Assembly (NCBI GenBank): GCA_955652025.1
Contig: CATPAO010000049.1
Location: forward strand, 1-7,784
DNA length: 7,784 bases
Direction of reading: 5' to 3'
Source: Casimicrobiaceae bacterium
Lineage (GTDB): Bacteria > Pseudomonadota > Gammaproteobacteria > Burkholderiales > Casimicrobiaceae
The number at the start of each line of letters is the position of its first letter. Positions within the stretch are counted from its first letter, which is position 1. The notes below the pieces were generated by a model. That model made no database searches, had not been told where the DNA came from, and saw nothing but the letters and a program-made list of their open reading frames with translations. The position numbers and the translations under genes are program-made. This document shows, one piece after another, positions 1 through 7,784 of the stretch.

Positions 1-524
1 CATGCGTCCTCGCCACACCGCGCCGGCGCGGGCTCCTCATGCCGCTGGCGGAAGCTCTCGATGATCAGCAGCGCGGCGCCGACGGTGATCGCGCTGTCGG
101 CGACGTTGAACGCCGGGTAATGCCAGTCGCGATAATGAAATAACAGAAAATCGACGACGCGGCCGATGACGATACGGTCGTAGAGGTTGCCGAGCGCGCC
201 CCCCAAAATAAGCGCGACCCCCGCGCAGAACAGGCGTCCGCCGCCGCGCTTCAACAGCCACAGCATGACCGCGGACGCGATAAAGGCGATGACGACGAAC
301 AACCAGCGCTGCCAGCCGTCGGCGCCGGCGAGAAAGCTGAACGCAGCACCCGAATTGAACGCGAGCACCAGACTGAAAAACGACGTCATCGGATATTCCT
401 CGCCCGGCCGGATCCCGATGAGGACCCAATACTTGGTCCCTTGGTCGAGCGCGATGACCGCGGCGCTCAACCACAGCCATTGCGACCAGTGGCGCGAACC
501 CGATGTTACGCCGGCCGCCGTCAT
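1..524 (-). CDS. lspA: Lipoprotein signal peptidase (signal peptidase II), stop codon just off the left edge
   Basis: Inner-membrane aspartyl protease that removes the signal peptide from diacylglyceryl-modified prolipoproteins ahead of the conserved lipobox cysteine. I translated it from an ATG at 524-522; 174 codons are visible, about the full family length (160-175). Hydrophobic segments lie near residues 14-36, 74-92, 97-115 and 143-158, giving the expected four-helix layout. Family motifs visible are FNSGAAFS (56-63), GNLYDR (112-117), VVDF with Asp125, and FNVADS (139-144) with Asp143. Asp125 and Asp143 match the two catalytic aspartates of the family. The start lies 4 nt after the ileS stop with no clear Shine-Dalgarno sequence, so translation is probably coupled to ileS. 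The last visible complete codon is GCA at 5-3, followed by TG at 2-1. This would become a TGA stop if the next base is A. Identity is secure; only the exact end is unseen. Confidence 0.96.
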   Translation of the reverse strand, partial: MTAAGVTSGSRHWSQWLWLSAAVIALDQGTKYWVLIGIRPGEEYPMTSFFSLVLAFNSGAAFSFLAGADGWQRWLFVVIAFIASAVMLWLLKRGGGRLFCAGVALILGGALGNLYDRIVIGRVVDFLLFHYRDWHYPAFNVADSAITVGAALLIIESFRQRHEEPAPARCGEDA

Positions 525-528
525 ACGA

Positions 529-3378
529 TCACGCGGCGTGGCGCGGCTCGCCCGGCCCGAACAAGTTCGCGACGCAACGCCCGCACAGCGTCGGGTGATT
601 CGCATCGGCGCCGACGTCGGCGCGCCAATGCCAGCAGCGCTCACATTTGGGATGCGCACTCGGCTTGACCGCCACGGCGAGCGATGCGCCGCGGTGCACC
701 GACGCCTTCGACGTGATCAGGACAAAGCGCAAGTCGTCGCCGATCGAGGTCAGCGCCTCGTAGTCCGCCGGAGGAGCGCTGATCTGGACCTCGGCCTGCA
801 ACGGAGATCCAATGCCGCCCGCCTGCCGCACGGCCTCCAGCTCTTTCTGCACGACGGCGCGTACGGCGACGATTCGTTCCCACCGCATGAACAGCGCTTC
901 CGCGCCGGGAACGTCGGGCAGCGATTTCTCCCAGACATGGGCGAAGATCGTCGGGTCGGCGGGATGGATCACTTTCCATGCCTCTTCCGCCGTAAACGAA
1001 AGGATCGGCGCCATCAACTTGAGCAGCACGTCGCGGATCAGCGCGAGCGCCGTTTGCGCCGAACGCCGCGCACGGCCGTCCAGCGCGGTCGTGTAGAGGC
1101 GATCCTTGAGGATGTCGAGATAGAAGCCGCCCAACTCTTCCGAGCAGTACGTGGCGAGCCGTTGCACGACGAAGTGAAAATCGTAATTCGCATAATCGCC
1201 CGTGACGGCGGCAGCCAGCGCACGCGCCTGCAACAAGGCGTACCGGTCGAGCTCGAACAGCTCACCCGCCGTAACCGCGTGGCGCGACGGCTCGAAGTCC
1301 GCGGTGTTGGCCAGCAGGAAGCGGAGCGTATTGCGGATCCGCCGGTAGTTTTCGACGACGCGCTTGAGAATCTCGTCGCCGATCGCCATGTCGCCGGAAA
1401 AATCGGTCGCACCGACCCACAATCGCAAAATCTCTGCACCGAGCGTGTCGGCGATCTTTTGCGGCGCGACGACGTTGCCGCGCGACTTGGACATTTTGCG
1501 GCCGTCACCGTCGACAACGAAACCGTGCGTCAACAGCGCCTTGTAGGGCGCTACGCCGTTCAGCATGCACGACACGAGCAGCGACGAGTGGAACCAGCCG
1601 CGATGCTGGTCGGACCCTTCGAGGTAGAGATCGGCCGGAAATCCGGTGTCGAGCGGCCGCGACCCGACGCCGGTCCTTCGTCCGTCGGGACCGCCCATCA
1701 CCGTCTGATGCGTCGAGCCCGAATCGAACCACACGTCGAGCGTGTCGGTCAGCTTCCGGTATTTTTCCGGATCGACACCGAAGTCTTCATGCGTCGCATC
1801 GAACCACGCCTCGATGCCGCCTTCCTGCACCTTGGCGGCCGCCAGCTCGAGCAGCGCCGGCGTATCGGGATGCAGCGCGTCGGTCGCCTTGTCGACGAAG
1901 AACGGCAACGGAACGCCCCACTGCCGCTGCCGCGACAGCGTCCAGTCGGGCCGGTGGGCGATCATTCCGTGGAGCCGCGATTTGCCCCACGAAGGAACGA
2001 ATCGCGTCGCCTCGATGCCGGCGAGCGCGGTCGTACGCAATGTTGTGCCTGGCTGGCGGCCGTGGAAGCCGGGCACGTCGTCCATGCCCACGAACCACTG
2101 AGTCGTCGCGCGATAGATGATCGGCGTCTTGTGCCGCCAGCAGTGCATGTAGCTGTGCGTGTACTTCTCCGCGTGGAGCAAGGCGTCGGCGCCGCGTAGC
2201 TTGTCGACGATTTTCGGATTCGCGTCCCAAATCTTCATGCCGCCGAAGTACGGCAAGTCGGTCGCGAACACGCCGTCGCCCTGCACCGGGTTCAGCATGT
2301 CGTCATCGTGCATGCCATAGCGCCGGCATGAAATGAAATCGTCGATACCGTACGCCGGCGAGCTGTGGACGATGCCGGTGCCGTGCTCGAGCGTGACGAA
2401 TTCGCCCAGATACACCGGCGACGCGCGATCGTAGAACGGGTGATGAAATGCGATCCCTTCCAGCGCCGCGCCGCTGGCGGTCGCCACGATGTCGCCGTCC
2501 AGTCCGTAGCGCTTGAGGCACGCGGCGACGAGATCCTCTGCCAGCACCAGATAACCGCGGCGCGTGCGTACCAGCGCGTAGCTGAATTCCGGGTGCACGT
2601 TCAACGCCTGGTTGGCCGGAATCGTCCACGGCGTCGTGGTCCAGATCACCGCATGGATCGGGCCCTCCGGCGCTGCGTCTTGCCCGAACGCGCGCGCTGC
2701 TTTTGCGCGCTCCGCCGGATCGGTCAGCGGGAATCCGACGTCGATCGCGCAATCGACGCGGTCCTCGTACTCGACTTCCGCTTCCGCGAGCGCGCTGCCG
2801 CAATCGAAGCACCAATTGACCGGTTTCAAGCCGCGGTAGAGATACCCTTTTTCCAGGACCTTGCCGAGCGTGCGGATCTCGTCCGCCTCGGTCTTGTACT
2901 CCATCGTCAAGTACGGGTGGTCCCAGTCGCCCAGCACGCCGAGGCGCTGGAATTGCGTCCGCTGGCGCGCGATCTGATCGGTCGCGTAGGCACGGCAAAG
3001 GCGCTGCGTTTCGGCGATCGATAAATGCTTGCCATGCGTTTTCTCGATCTGCACCTCGATCGGCATGCCGTGGCAATCCCAGCCCGGCACGTACGGCGCG
3101 TCGAAGCCGGCCATCACTCGGCTTTTGACGACGATGTCCTTCAGGATCTTGTTGAAGGCCGTGCCGATGTGGATGTCACCGTTCGCATAGGGTGGGCCAT
3201 CGTGCAGCACGAACCGCGGCCGCCCCTTCGACGTGGCGCGGATCGCCTCGTACACTCGGTTCTGCTGCCAGTCGCGCACCCACGCCGGTTCGCGCTTCGC
3301 CAAGTCGCCGCGCATCGGAAACGGCGTTTCCGGCAGGTTCAGCGTGGACTTGTAATCGGTCTTGGGGTCGTCGGGCAT
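529..3378 (-). CDS. ileS: Isoleucyl-tRNA synthetase (bacterial type 1, zinc-tailed)
   Basis: Class Ia cytoplasmic synthetase that charges tRNA-Ile with isoleucine and edits misactivated valine. It is 949 residues, a normal length (E. coli about 938). Domains in order: N-terminal catalytic half with DGPPYANG (60-67), a HIGH-type signature reading HIGT (70-73), and GWDCHG (99-104); CP1 editing domain with [11 protein letters not shown] (246-256) and [11 protein letters not shown] (338-348), where Asp347 is the likely editing aspartate; second catalytic half with [13 protein letters not shown] (476-488), GSDQHRGWF (588-596) and KMSKS (628-632); helical anticodon-binding domain (about 680-850); and a C-terminal zinc knuckle with Cys912, 915, 932 and 935. 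The ATG at 3378 is preferred because the family N-terminus (YKSTLNLP, then [10 protein letters not shown]) follows directly. Only a weak purine stretch (GAAGAA) precedes it. The gene overlaps the ribF end by 40 nt and is followed 4 nt later by lspA. The fourth-position Thr in HIGT is the one odd motif. Confidence 0.98.
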   Translation of the reverse strand: MPDDPKTDYKSTLNLPETPFPMRGDLAKREPAWVRDWQQNRVYEAIRATSKGRPRFVLHDGPPYANGDIHIGTAFNKILKDIVVKSRVMAGFDAPYVPGWDCHGMPIEVQIEKTHGKHLSIAETQRLCRAYATDQIARQRTQFQRLGVLGDWDHPYLTMEYKTEADEIRTLGKVLEKGYLYRGLKPVNWCFDCGSALAEAEVEYEDRVDCAIDVGFPLTDPAERAKAARAFGQDAAPEGPIHAVIWTTTPWTIPANQALNVHPEFSYALVRTRRGYLVLAEDLVAACLKRYGLDGDIVATASGAALEGIAFHHPFYDRASPVYLGEFVTLEHGTGIVHSSPAYGIDDFISCRRYGMHDDDMLNPVQGDGVFATDLPYFGGMKIWDANPKIVDKLRGADALLHAEKYTHSYMHCWRHKTPIIYRATTQWFVGMDDVPGFHGRQPGTTLRTTALAGIEATRFVPSWGKSRLHGMIAHRPDWTLSRQRQWGVPLPFFVDKATDALHPDTPALLELAAAKVQEGGIEAWFDATHEDFGVDPEKYRKLTDTLDVWFDSGSTHQTVMGGPDGRRTGVGSRPLDTGFPADLYLEGSDQHRGWFHSSLLVSCMLNGVAPYKALLTHGFVVDGDGRKMSKSRGNVVAPQKIADTLGAEILRLWVGATDFSGDMAIGDEILKRVVENYRRIRNTLRFLLANTADFEPSRHAVTAGELFELDRYALLQARALAAAVTGDYANYDFHFVVQRLATYCSEELGGFYLDILKDRLYTTALDGRARRSAQTALALIRDVLLKLMAPILSFTAEEAWKVIHPADPTIFAHVWEKSLPDVPGAEALFMRWERIVAVRAVVQKELEAVRQAGGIGSPLQAEVQISAPPADYEALTSIGDDLRFVLITSKASVHRGASLAVAVKPSAHPKCERCWHWRADVGADANHPTLCGRCVANLFGPGEPRHAA

Positions 3379-4298
3379 GATTCTTCGTGGGCAAAATAAG
3401 CGCGCGCGCGATCGGCGTCGGCGCGGATCTGCTCGGTCAATGTGTCGACGTCGGCAAATCGCTCTTCGTCACGCAGCTTGTGCAGGAATTCGACGGTGAT
3501 TCGGCGGCCGTAGATCGCCTCGTCGAAGTCGAAAATGAAAACCTCCAGGAGCGGCTTCGCCCCTTCCCTCACCGTCGGGCGTACGCCGAGACTTGCGACA
3601 CCGCTTCGCGGCGCGGGTCCCAAGCCGTGCACGCGCACGGCGAAGATGCCGGCGAGCGGCGGCGTCCGCCGAAGCGGCAGATTCGCCGTCGGAAAGCCCA
3701 GACTGCGGCCGAGCTTGTCGCCATGCCCGACGCGGCCCGAAATCGCATACGGCCGGCCGAGAAGCGCCGCTGCGTGCGTCAGATCTCCGGCCGTGAGCGC
3801 GGCGCGCACCGCTGTGGACGACGCGCGCTCGGCATCGACCGCGATGGTCCGCATTCCCTCGACGCTGAACTGACGCGCCTTCGAGCGCAACACCTCGAGA
3901 TCGCCGCCCCGTCCCTTGCCGAAGCGGAAATCGTCGCCGACCAAGACCCAGCGCGCATTGAGCCGCTGCTCGAGAATCTCGTGCACGAACGCTTCGGGCG
4001 AAAGCGATGCCAGGCGGGCGTCGAAGCGCGCGACGATCGTCGTCGCGACACCCAGCACGCGGAACGTCGCGAGTTTCGAGCGCAGTGTCGACAATCGCGG
4101 CGGCGCGCTTTGCGGCGAGAAGAACTCGCGCGGATGTGGCTCGAACGTCAGCACCGCAGGCGCAAGGCGCAAGTCTTCCGCGCCTTCGATGAGGCGGGTC
4201 AGCATCGCCACGTGCCCGCGGTGGACGCCGTCGAAATTGCCGATCGTAAGTGCGATGGGGGAGTCGAGCGACGCCGGCATGCCGCGAATGACGCGCAA
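3339..4298 (-). CDS. ribF: Bifunctional riboflavin kinase / FAD synthetase
   Basis: Makes FMN from riboflavin and ATP, then adenylates FMN to FAD; cytoplasmic. The 319 residues show both domains. The N-terminal nucleotidyltransferase-type FAD synthetase has [10 protein letters not shown] (20-29), [10 protein letters not shown] (51-60), [11 protein letters not shown] (120-130) and SSTAVR (160-165). The C-terminal riboflavin kinase has [16 protein letters not shown] (191-206, PTAN motif), [11 protein letters not shown] (233-243) and [12 protein letters not shown] (267-278). Glu270 there is the likely catalytic base, by analogy with the Corynebacterium enzyme. The start is TTG at 4298-4296: GAGG sits 7 nt upstream and the family-like N-terminus (RVIRG) follows it. 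The first in-frame ATG (4280) would be 25 nt from that site. The core ends near ARAYF (299-302 region), and about 16 extra residues then run on into the ileS start region. Upstream is a promoter-like element, so ribF is probably the first gene of the ribF-ileS-lspA unit. Confidence 0.97.
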   Translation of the reverse strand: MRVIRGMPASLDSPIALTIGNFDGVHRGHVAMLTRLIEGAEDLRLAPAVLTFEPHPREFFSPQSAPPRLSTLRSKLATFRVLGVATTIVARFDARLASLSPEAFVHEILEQRLNARWVLVGDDFRFGKGRGGDLEVLRSKARQFSVEGMRTIAVDAERASSTAVRAALTAGDLTHAAALLGRPYAISGRVGHGDKLGRSLGFPTANLPLRRTPPLAGIFAVRVHGLGPAPRSGVASLGVRPTVREGAKPLLEVFIFDFDEAIYGRRITVEFLHKLRDEERFADVDTLTEQIRADADRARAYFAHEESCPTTPRPITSPR

Positions 4299-4305
4299 CG
4301 GTTAA

Positions 4306-4309
4306 CCTC
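4306..4309 (-). promoter_or_regulatory. Shine-Dalgarno site (GAGG) that decides the ribF start
   Basis: GAGG on the minus strand, 7 nt before the TTG codon at 4298. This spacing is optimal for TTG and too long (25 nt) for the next in-frame ATG at 4280. It is the main support for a non-ATG ribF start. Confidence 0.6.
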
Positions 4310-4327
4310 GATCAGTCAAAACGTTGA

Positions 4328-4333
4328 ATTTTA
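4328..4333 (-). promoter_or_regulatory. Possible -10 element of a ribF-ileS-lspA promoter
   Basis: TAAAAT on the minus strand matches the sigma-70 -10 consensus at 5 of 6 positions and lies in a short AT-richer patch (about 4301-4345) within GC-rich DNA. Transcription would start near 4321, leaving a leader of about 22 nt before the ribF TTG. No good -35 hexamer is visible 16-18 nt upstream (the sequence there is GC-only), so the element is weak or needs an activator or extended contacts. This is inference from position and composition. Confidence 0.4.
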
Positions 4334-4359
4334 GCGGATTTCGCGACTTCCCGCGGCGA

Positions 4360-5013
4360 TCACTGCGCGCGGACGCATCCGCCGGCCGCTCCGCGCCGCG
4401 GATCGCGCAACCGCACCTGCGGGGCGCCGACAACTGCGGATTGCTCGCGCAAGCTTGCCGGCGGTTCCAGCACGTCATCCGCGGCGAGATGTCGTACTCG
4501 AAATCGACGGCGCACGCGTGATCGAATGCCTCGCGATAGTCGATCAAAGAAGCAGATTGCGCACACGACGGCCAGCGGAAGCGCGTTCAGCTTGAATGTG
4601 ACGGCTACGACCGCCAGCAGCGCGAGCGCGAACGTCTCGCGCGAGGTCGCACCGCCCTCCTCGCCGTCGGCCAGCACTTTCCAGCAAACGACGACTGTCG
4701 CCAGCAACACCGGGATATCGGGTGACGGCGAGGCCCGCATCTCCCATTTCGCGACTAACTGAAGCAAGAAACCCAGTCCGATCAGCGCAAAGCGATCGGC
4801 AAAGCTCGCGCAGCCGCGAATCCAGCGGACCGCGCATATGACGCAAAACCACAGGCAGCCGACGAACAGCGCGCCGTTCGCGACCGTGGCCACGCGGGAT
4901 TCGGCCGCACGCCCCCGCGGGCTCGCCTGCCGCGCGTCCAGCACAGCGAAGCCGATGCCCGCTGCCGCGAGCCCGGCCCACAACGCGACGAGTGTCAGCA
5001 CGGCGCGTCCCAC
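4360..5013 (-). pseudogene. Fragment of a polytopic membrane protein, probably decayed
   Basis: Open frame of 217 codons from a GTG at 5013, overlapping the helicase end by 19 nt. Residues 1-157 form hydrophobic segments near 4-25, 43-63, 74-89, 99-114 and 128-156, with ASPSPDIP (94-101) and TFKLNALPL (139-147) between them. Those two motifs and their spacing recall the middle of large glycosyltransferase-C-like membrane proteins (LIC_10190-type, from memory only). Such proteins are much longer on both sides, so this would lack its N-terminal half. After residue 157 the sequence turns arginine-rich (12 Arg in residues 158-177 and nearby), loses membrane character and has poor GC at third codon positions, as expected for out-of-frame reading. 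I therefore treat it as a truncated, frameshifted remnant. The alternative is a small intact inner-membrane protein with an odd tail. No strong ribosome site is seen. Confidence 0.5.
4461..4547 (-). pseudogene. Second-frame coding remnant downstream of the membrane fragment
   Basis: Starting at about 4547 the coding signature moves to a different minus-strand frame. Over these 29 codons, 25 end in G or C, against 12 of 28 in the membrane-fragment frame over the same stretch. The predicted residues here (DYREAFDHACAVDFEYDI) look like ordinary protein rather than an arginine-rich shadow. I recognise no family and see no ribosome site, so it is more likely part of a broken gene than a new small gene. 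It may be the continuation of the membrane gene after an indel or a piece of a different gene joined there. Confidence 0.3.
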
Positions 5014-7784
5014 GCGCGCCAGCCATCGTCGACCCGCGGATAGTAGAGCGCTAGGCGTATCGGCCGCGCGTCGAACGCACGTACGATTCGCGCGTACCGC
5101 TCGAGTTGATCGCGATAGCGTTCGACCTCGCGATCGAGAAACGCGCCGACTTCGCCGCCTTCGTGGGGCCCGGTCTTGAAGTCGACGATCCAGCGCACGC
5201 CTTCCGCGACGAACGTCCTGTCGAGCGTGACGTGAACGACACGACCCCCGTCGTCGCCGGCCAGCGCCTGCTCGCTCACCGATTCGGCGTGCATCGGGTC
5301 GAACAACCAGCGCCCGCGCCGATCACGTTGCAGGCGAGCGAGGACATCGGCGACGGCGTCCGCGGCAGGCGCCATTTCGGGCCGCGGAACTCCCTCGTGC
5401 GCCAACTGCCGCTCGATCGATCGACGCGACGCGGCGATGCGTTCGGTATTCCACGCGACGAGCCCATCGCGCCCGATTTGCGCCAACATCCGGTGCGCGA
5501 CCGTGCCGATCGCCGCGGCGGTCGCATGCGCCCAATCGAATTCGCGCATCTTCTGTTCGTGCGCCACCGTGTCGTCGGCGAGCGGTATGGCGGCGGCCGG
5601 CGCCGGTAGTCGAAAGTCGAGAGGCAAGCGCGACAGCAGCGGCGGCGCCATGCGAACCTCGGGAGGAGCTTCGTCGACAGCAGGCGGCGGTGGTAACTGC
5701 GAACGAACTACCGGCCACAATTTGCCGAGTGCCGAGCGTGCCGGCGGCGTCTTCCACTCCGCGGCGCCATGCTTCGAGCGTGCGACGTCGAGCACGGCGG
5801 TGAGATGCAATCGCGTCTTCGCGCGCGTGCAGCCGACGTACAACAACCGCGCCAACTCGGCATCGGCCTCATCGTGCGCAAGCATGCCGAGATAGCCATA
5901 CACCGCGTCGTCCGCCGCGCCGCGCGCCCTCGACGGCGCGAGCAGCAGGCCCTGCGGCCGCATCCGCCAGCGCAGCAAATCGCGATGACTGCCGGACGGC
6001 ACACGCGCAAGGGCCGGCAGGACGACGGCGTCGAATTCGAGCCCTTTCGCCTTGTGCAGCGTCATCACGCGCACGCGAGCGTCGGCGACATCGTCCACCG
6101 CCTTCAGCGTCCGCAGCGCGTCGACGAATGCATCGTAGTCGGCGACGTCGCCCGTGTAGTCGTATGTGGCGAGCAACGCGAAATAGCGCTCACTGGCCGC
6201 CAGATCCTGCGGATCGTCGACGCAGGCGGGTCCCGCGAGCGCGAGCCATGCCGCCCGGACGCGCACCGCGAGCGTCGCGCGGCCCCGCGATTGCAGGGCG
6301 GGGATCATGACCGTCGCAAATCGCGCCAATCGCTCGGCGCCGTCGGCCGACAGAGCGACGCGGACCGAAGGTGAACCGACCGTATCGATGAAACCGGTCG
6401 CATCGGCCGCGCTCGCCAAAGTGAAGAGGTCCGCGAGGGCGAGCCCGCACCATGGCGCACGCAGGCAGGCGAGCCAGGCGAGCCGGTCCGTCGGTTGCGC
6501 GAGCGCGTGCGTCAGCGCGAGCAGATCGAGAACGGCCTGGCGCTCTCCGAGCGCCTCGAGCTCGACCGCGGCAAACCCGATTCGAGCCGCACGCAGCGCC
6601 GGTAGCAAATGGTCGAGATGCGACCGCGCCCGCACGAGAATGGCGACGCTGTCCGCGCCGGCGTCGAGCGCAACGCGAACGTGTGCGACGACCGCCGCGG
6701 CCTCCGCCTCTGCGCTCGAAAAGACTTCGACGGTCGGCGCGACACCGGAAACCGCTGCGCGCGCCGGGGCTGCCGGCGCGTACGCGACCGCGCTTCGCCA
6801 CGGATCGTCGCGGAGCGCCAGCACGTGCGGGAACACGTCGTTGACCCATTTCACTATCCCGGCGTGCGAGCGGAAATTCCGCGTGAGGTCGATCCGCGTC
6901 ACTGGCACGTTGCCGATGCGCTCGCTTCGGCGCGCGTCGAGAAACAGGCGCACCTCGGCCTCGCGAAAGCGATAGATCGATTGCTGCGGATCGCCCACCG
7001 CAAACAGCGTGCGGCCGTCACCCAGCTGCCAACCTGCGGTGAGCCGCTCGATCAACGCATACTGCGCTTCGGACGTATCTTGAAATTCGTCGACCAGCAG
7101 GTGGGCGATGGCGAAATCGAGACGCAGCAACAGATCGCTCGGTGCGTCGGGCTCGCCCAATCCTTCGATCGCGGAAAGCATCGCCTGCGAAAAATCGATT
7201 GCCCCCGATTCGGCGAACGTCACCGTCAATTGGGCAGCGAGGCGCGGCAGCAAGTCCAGCATCGCGGCGACGAACGACCAGCTCGTGTCGTCGTACACAA
7301 CCGGCGGCAACCGCCGCACGAGGTCCAGCGCCTCGGCCAAGCCCGGCACGGCGGCGCAGCGGCGCAACAAGTCGAGCATCTGGCGCTTGTGCGCCTGGCG
7401 CGATTGCGCATCCGTGCTGCCTGCTTTGGACGGGAAACCGTCATCGGCGCTCAGGCTCTTCCGCCAGTGCGCCTTTTTTGTCAGCATCCAGTCGGCAAGA
7501 ACTTTCCAATCCGGAGCCGCGTCAGCGGCGGCCGATGGCAGGTCGCCGCGGGAGGCGATCTCGCCCATGCGCGAAGCCCGTGCGGCGTTTTCAGTCGACA
7601 ACACGAGGTGGGTCGACGCGTAATCGAGCAGCGCACAGACCGCCGGCACGAGATCCGGCGGAAAGAGCGCGCGCGGCGCCTCGAGTCCAGATTCGACTTC
7701 GGCAACCAGCGCGTCCTCCAGCACGGCGCGCAACGCCGTCGGTTCACGTCCCACCAAATGCTTGAGCCATTGGTCGCGCTTCGC
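4995..7784 (-). CDS. UvrD/RecB/AddA-type helicase with fused C-terminal nuclease, N-terminus off the right edge
   Basis: Superfamily 1 DNA helicase-nuclease of the kind that processes double-strand breaks for recombination. The frame is open to the last base, so the start and Walker A lie outside; about 929 residues are visible. Counting from the codon at 7757: Walker B LLVDEFQDTS (220-229), motif III AVGDPQQSIYRFR (253-265), motif IV LTRNFRS (291-297), motif V TLHKAKGLEFD (566-576), and motif VI LLYVGCTRAKTRL (638-650). A proline-rich linker (about 688-707) leads to a RecB-type nuclease: GTVAHR with His755, Asp846, IVDFKTG with Asp859 and Lys861, and YRDQLERYA with Gln884 and Tyr888. All visible helicase and nuclease key residues are present, so it looks active. 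It ends naturally (LALYYP, GWRAW, stop TGA at 4997-4995). An AddB-like partner would be expected upstream but cannot be seen. The TTG at 7757 is internal, since clear family-like sequence (RDQWLKHLVG) continues upstream of it. Confidence 0.94.
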   Translation of the reverse strand, partial: AKRDQWLKHLVGREPTALRAVLEDALVAEVESGLEAPRALFPPDLVPAVCALLDYASTHLVLSTENAARASRMGEIASRGDLPSAAADAAPDWKVLADWMLTKKAHWRKSLSADDGFPSKAGSTDAQSRQAHKRQMLDLLRRCAAVPGLAEALDLVRRLPPVVYDDTSWSFVAAMLDLLPRLAAQLTVTFAESGAIDFSQAMLSAIEGLGEPDAPSDLLLRLDFAIAHLLVDEFQDTSEAQYALIERLTAGWQLGDGRTLFAVGDPQQSIYRFREAEVRLFLDARRSERIGNVPVTRIDLTRNFRSHAGIVKWVNDVFPHVLALRDDPWRSAVAYAPAAPARAAVSGVAPTVEVFSSAEAEAAAVVAHVRVALDAGADSVAILVRARSHLDHLLPALRAARIGFAAVELEALGERQAVLDLLALTHALAQPTDRLAWLACLRAPWCGLALADLFTLASAADATGFIDTVGSPSVRVALSADGAERLARFATVMIPALQSRGRATLAVRVRAAWLALAGPACVDDPQDLAASERYFALLATYDYTGDVADYDAFVDALRTLKAVDDVADARVRVMTLHKAKGLEFDAVVLPALARVPSGSHRDLLRWRMRPQGLLLAPSRARGAADDAVYGYLGMLAHDEADAELARLLYVGCTRAKTRLHLTAVLDVARSKHGAAEWKTPPARSALGKLWPVVRSQLPPPPAVDEAPPEVRMAPPLLSRLPLDFRLPAPAAAIPLADDTVAHEQKMREFDWAHATAAAIGTVAHRMLAQIGRDGLVAWNTERIAASRRSIERQLAHEGVPRPEMAPAADAVADVLARLQRDRRGRWLFDPMHAESVSEQALAGDDGGRVVHVTLDRTFVAEGVRWIVDFKTGPHEGGEVGAFLDREVERYRDQLERYARIVRAFDARPIRLALYYPRVDDGWRAWDAPC

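Noticed and set aside
187..2199. A 670-codon open frame on the plus strand, antisense to ileS and lspA.
   Set aside because: Its translation is arginine-rich and featureless, while the opposite strand encodes unmistakable IleS and LspA. Long antisense frames of this kind are expected opposite GC-rich genes.
3400..3410. Short alternating GC run near the ribF 3' end as a possible slippage or phase-variation tract.
   Set aside because: Only 11 nt long, and it encodes the family-typical Arg-Ala residues in frame, followed by the conserved AYF.
4314..4320. TTGACT on the minus strand as a -35 box.
   Set aside because: The sequence 17 nt downstream lies inside the ribF coding start and is GC-rich, with no -10 match.
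3387..4334. A 315-codon plus-strand open frame antisense to ribF.
   Set aside because: Low-complexity arginine/alanine/glutamate composition with no motif, lying exactly opposite a complete RibF.
4375..4410. Inverted repeat (ATCCGC ... GCGGAT) on the minus strand that might be a terminator before ribF.
   Set aside because: The stem is short with a 15-nt loop and no T-run follows it, so a Rho-independent terminator is not supported.
4360..4480. Tail of the membrane-fragment frame ending DPRRGAAGGCVRAQ, slightly like a gamma-glutamyltransferase C-terminus (DPRR followed by a Gly/Ala run).
   Set aside because: The match is only a few residues, the rest of the transferase C-terminal region is absent, and the composition suits chance in GC-rich DNA.

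Overview
This GC-rich window is a set of co-directional genes, all read from the minus strand, so gene order runs from right to left. It looks like a chromosomal housekeeping region of a betaproteobacterium. The ribF-ileS-lspA order is typical of Beta- and Gammaproteobacteria. Several motifs match my memory of betaproteobacterial homologues: [10 protein letters not shown] and a [11 protein letters not shown] editing-site segment in Ile[12 protein letters not shown] in RibF, and HYPAFNVADSAI in LspA. The lineage call rests on motif memory only, since no search was run.

Layout in transcription order. (1) Right edge to 4995: the C-terminal ~930 codons of a large UvrD-type helicase with a fused RecB/AddA-like nuclease domain; its N-terminus, including Walker A, lies outside the window. 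(2) About 5013 to 4300: a poorly conserved interval. Its first two thirds encode a multi-pass membrane segment that looks like an internal piece of a larger membrane protein. The coding signal then jumps frame near 4547 and fades out. I read it as a decayed gene. (3) A weak promoter-like -10 (TAAAAT) and a GAGG ribosome site precede ribF, which appears to start with TTG at 4298 and makes the bifunctional riboflavin kinase/FAD synthetase. (4) ileS, a full-length 949-residue isoleucyl-tRNA synthetase, overlaps the end of ribF by 40 nt. (5) lspA, prolipoprotein signal peptidase, starts 4 nt after the ileS stop and runs to the left edge, where its stop codon probably lies just outside.

The ribF-ileS-lspA trio is tightly packed and is probably one transcript, supplying FMN/FAD cofactors, charged tRNA-Ile and lipoprotein maturation. 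The helicase-nuclease upstream is a DNA double-strand-break repair type and is probably a separate unit. I see no mobile element, CRISPR array, RNA gene or toxin-antitoxin pair, and no convincing new biological system. The points most worth a second look are the decayed membrane-protein interval, the HIGT form of the synthetase HIGH motif, and the ribF/ileS overlap.
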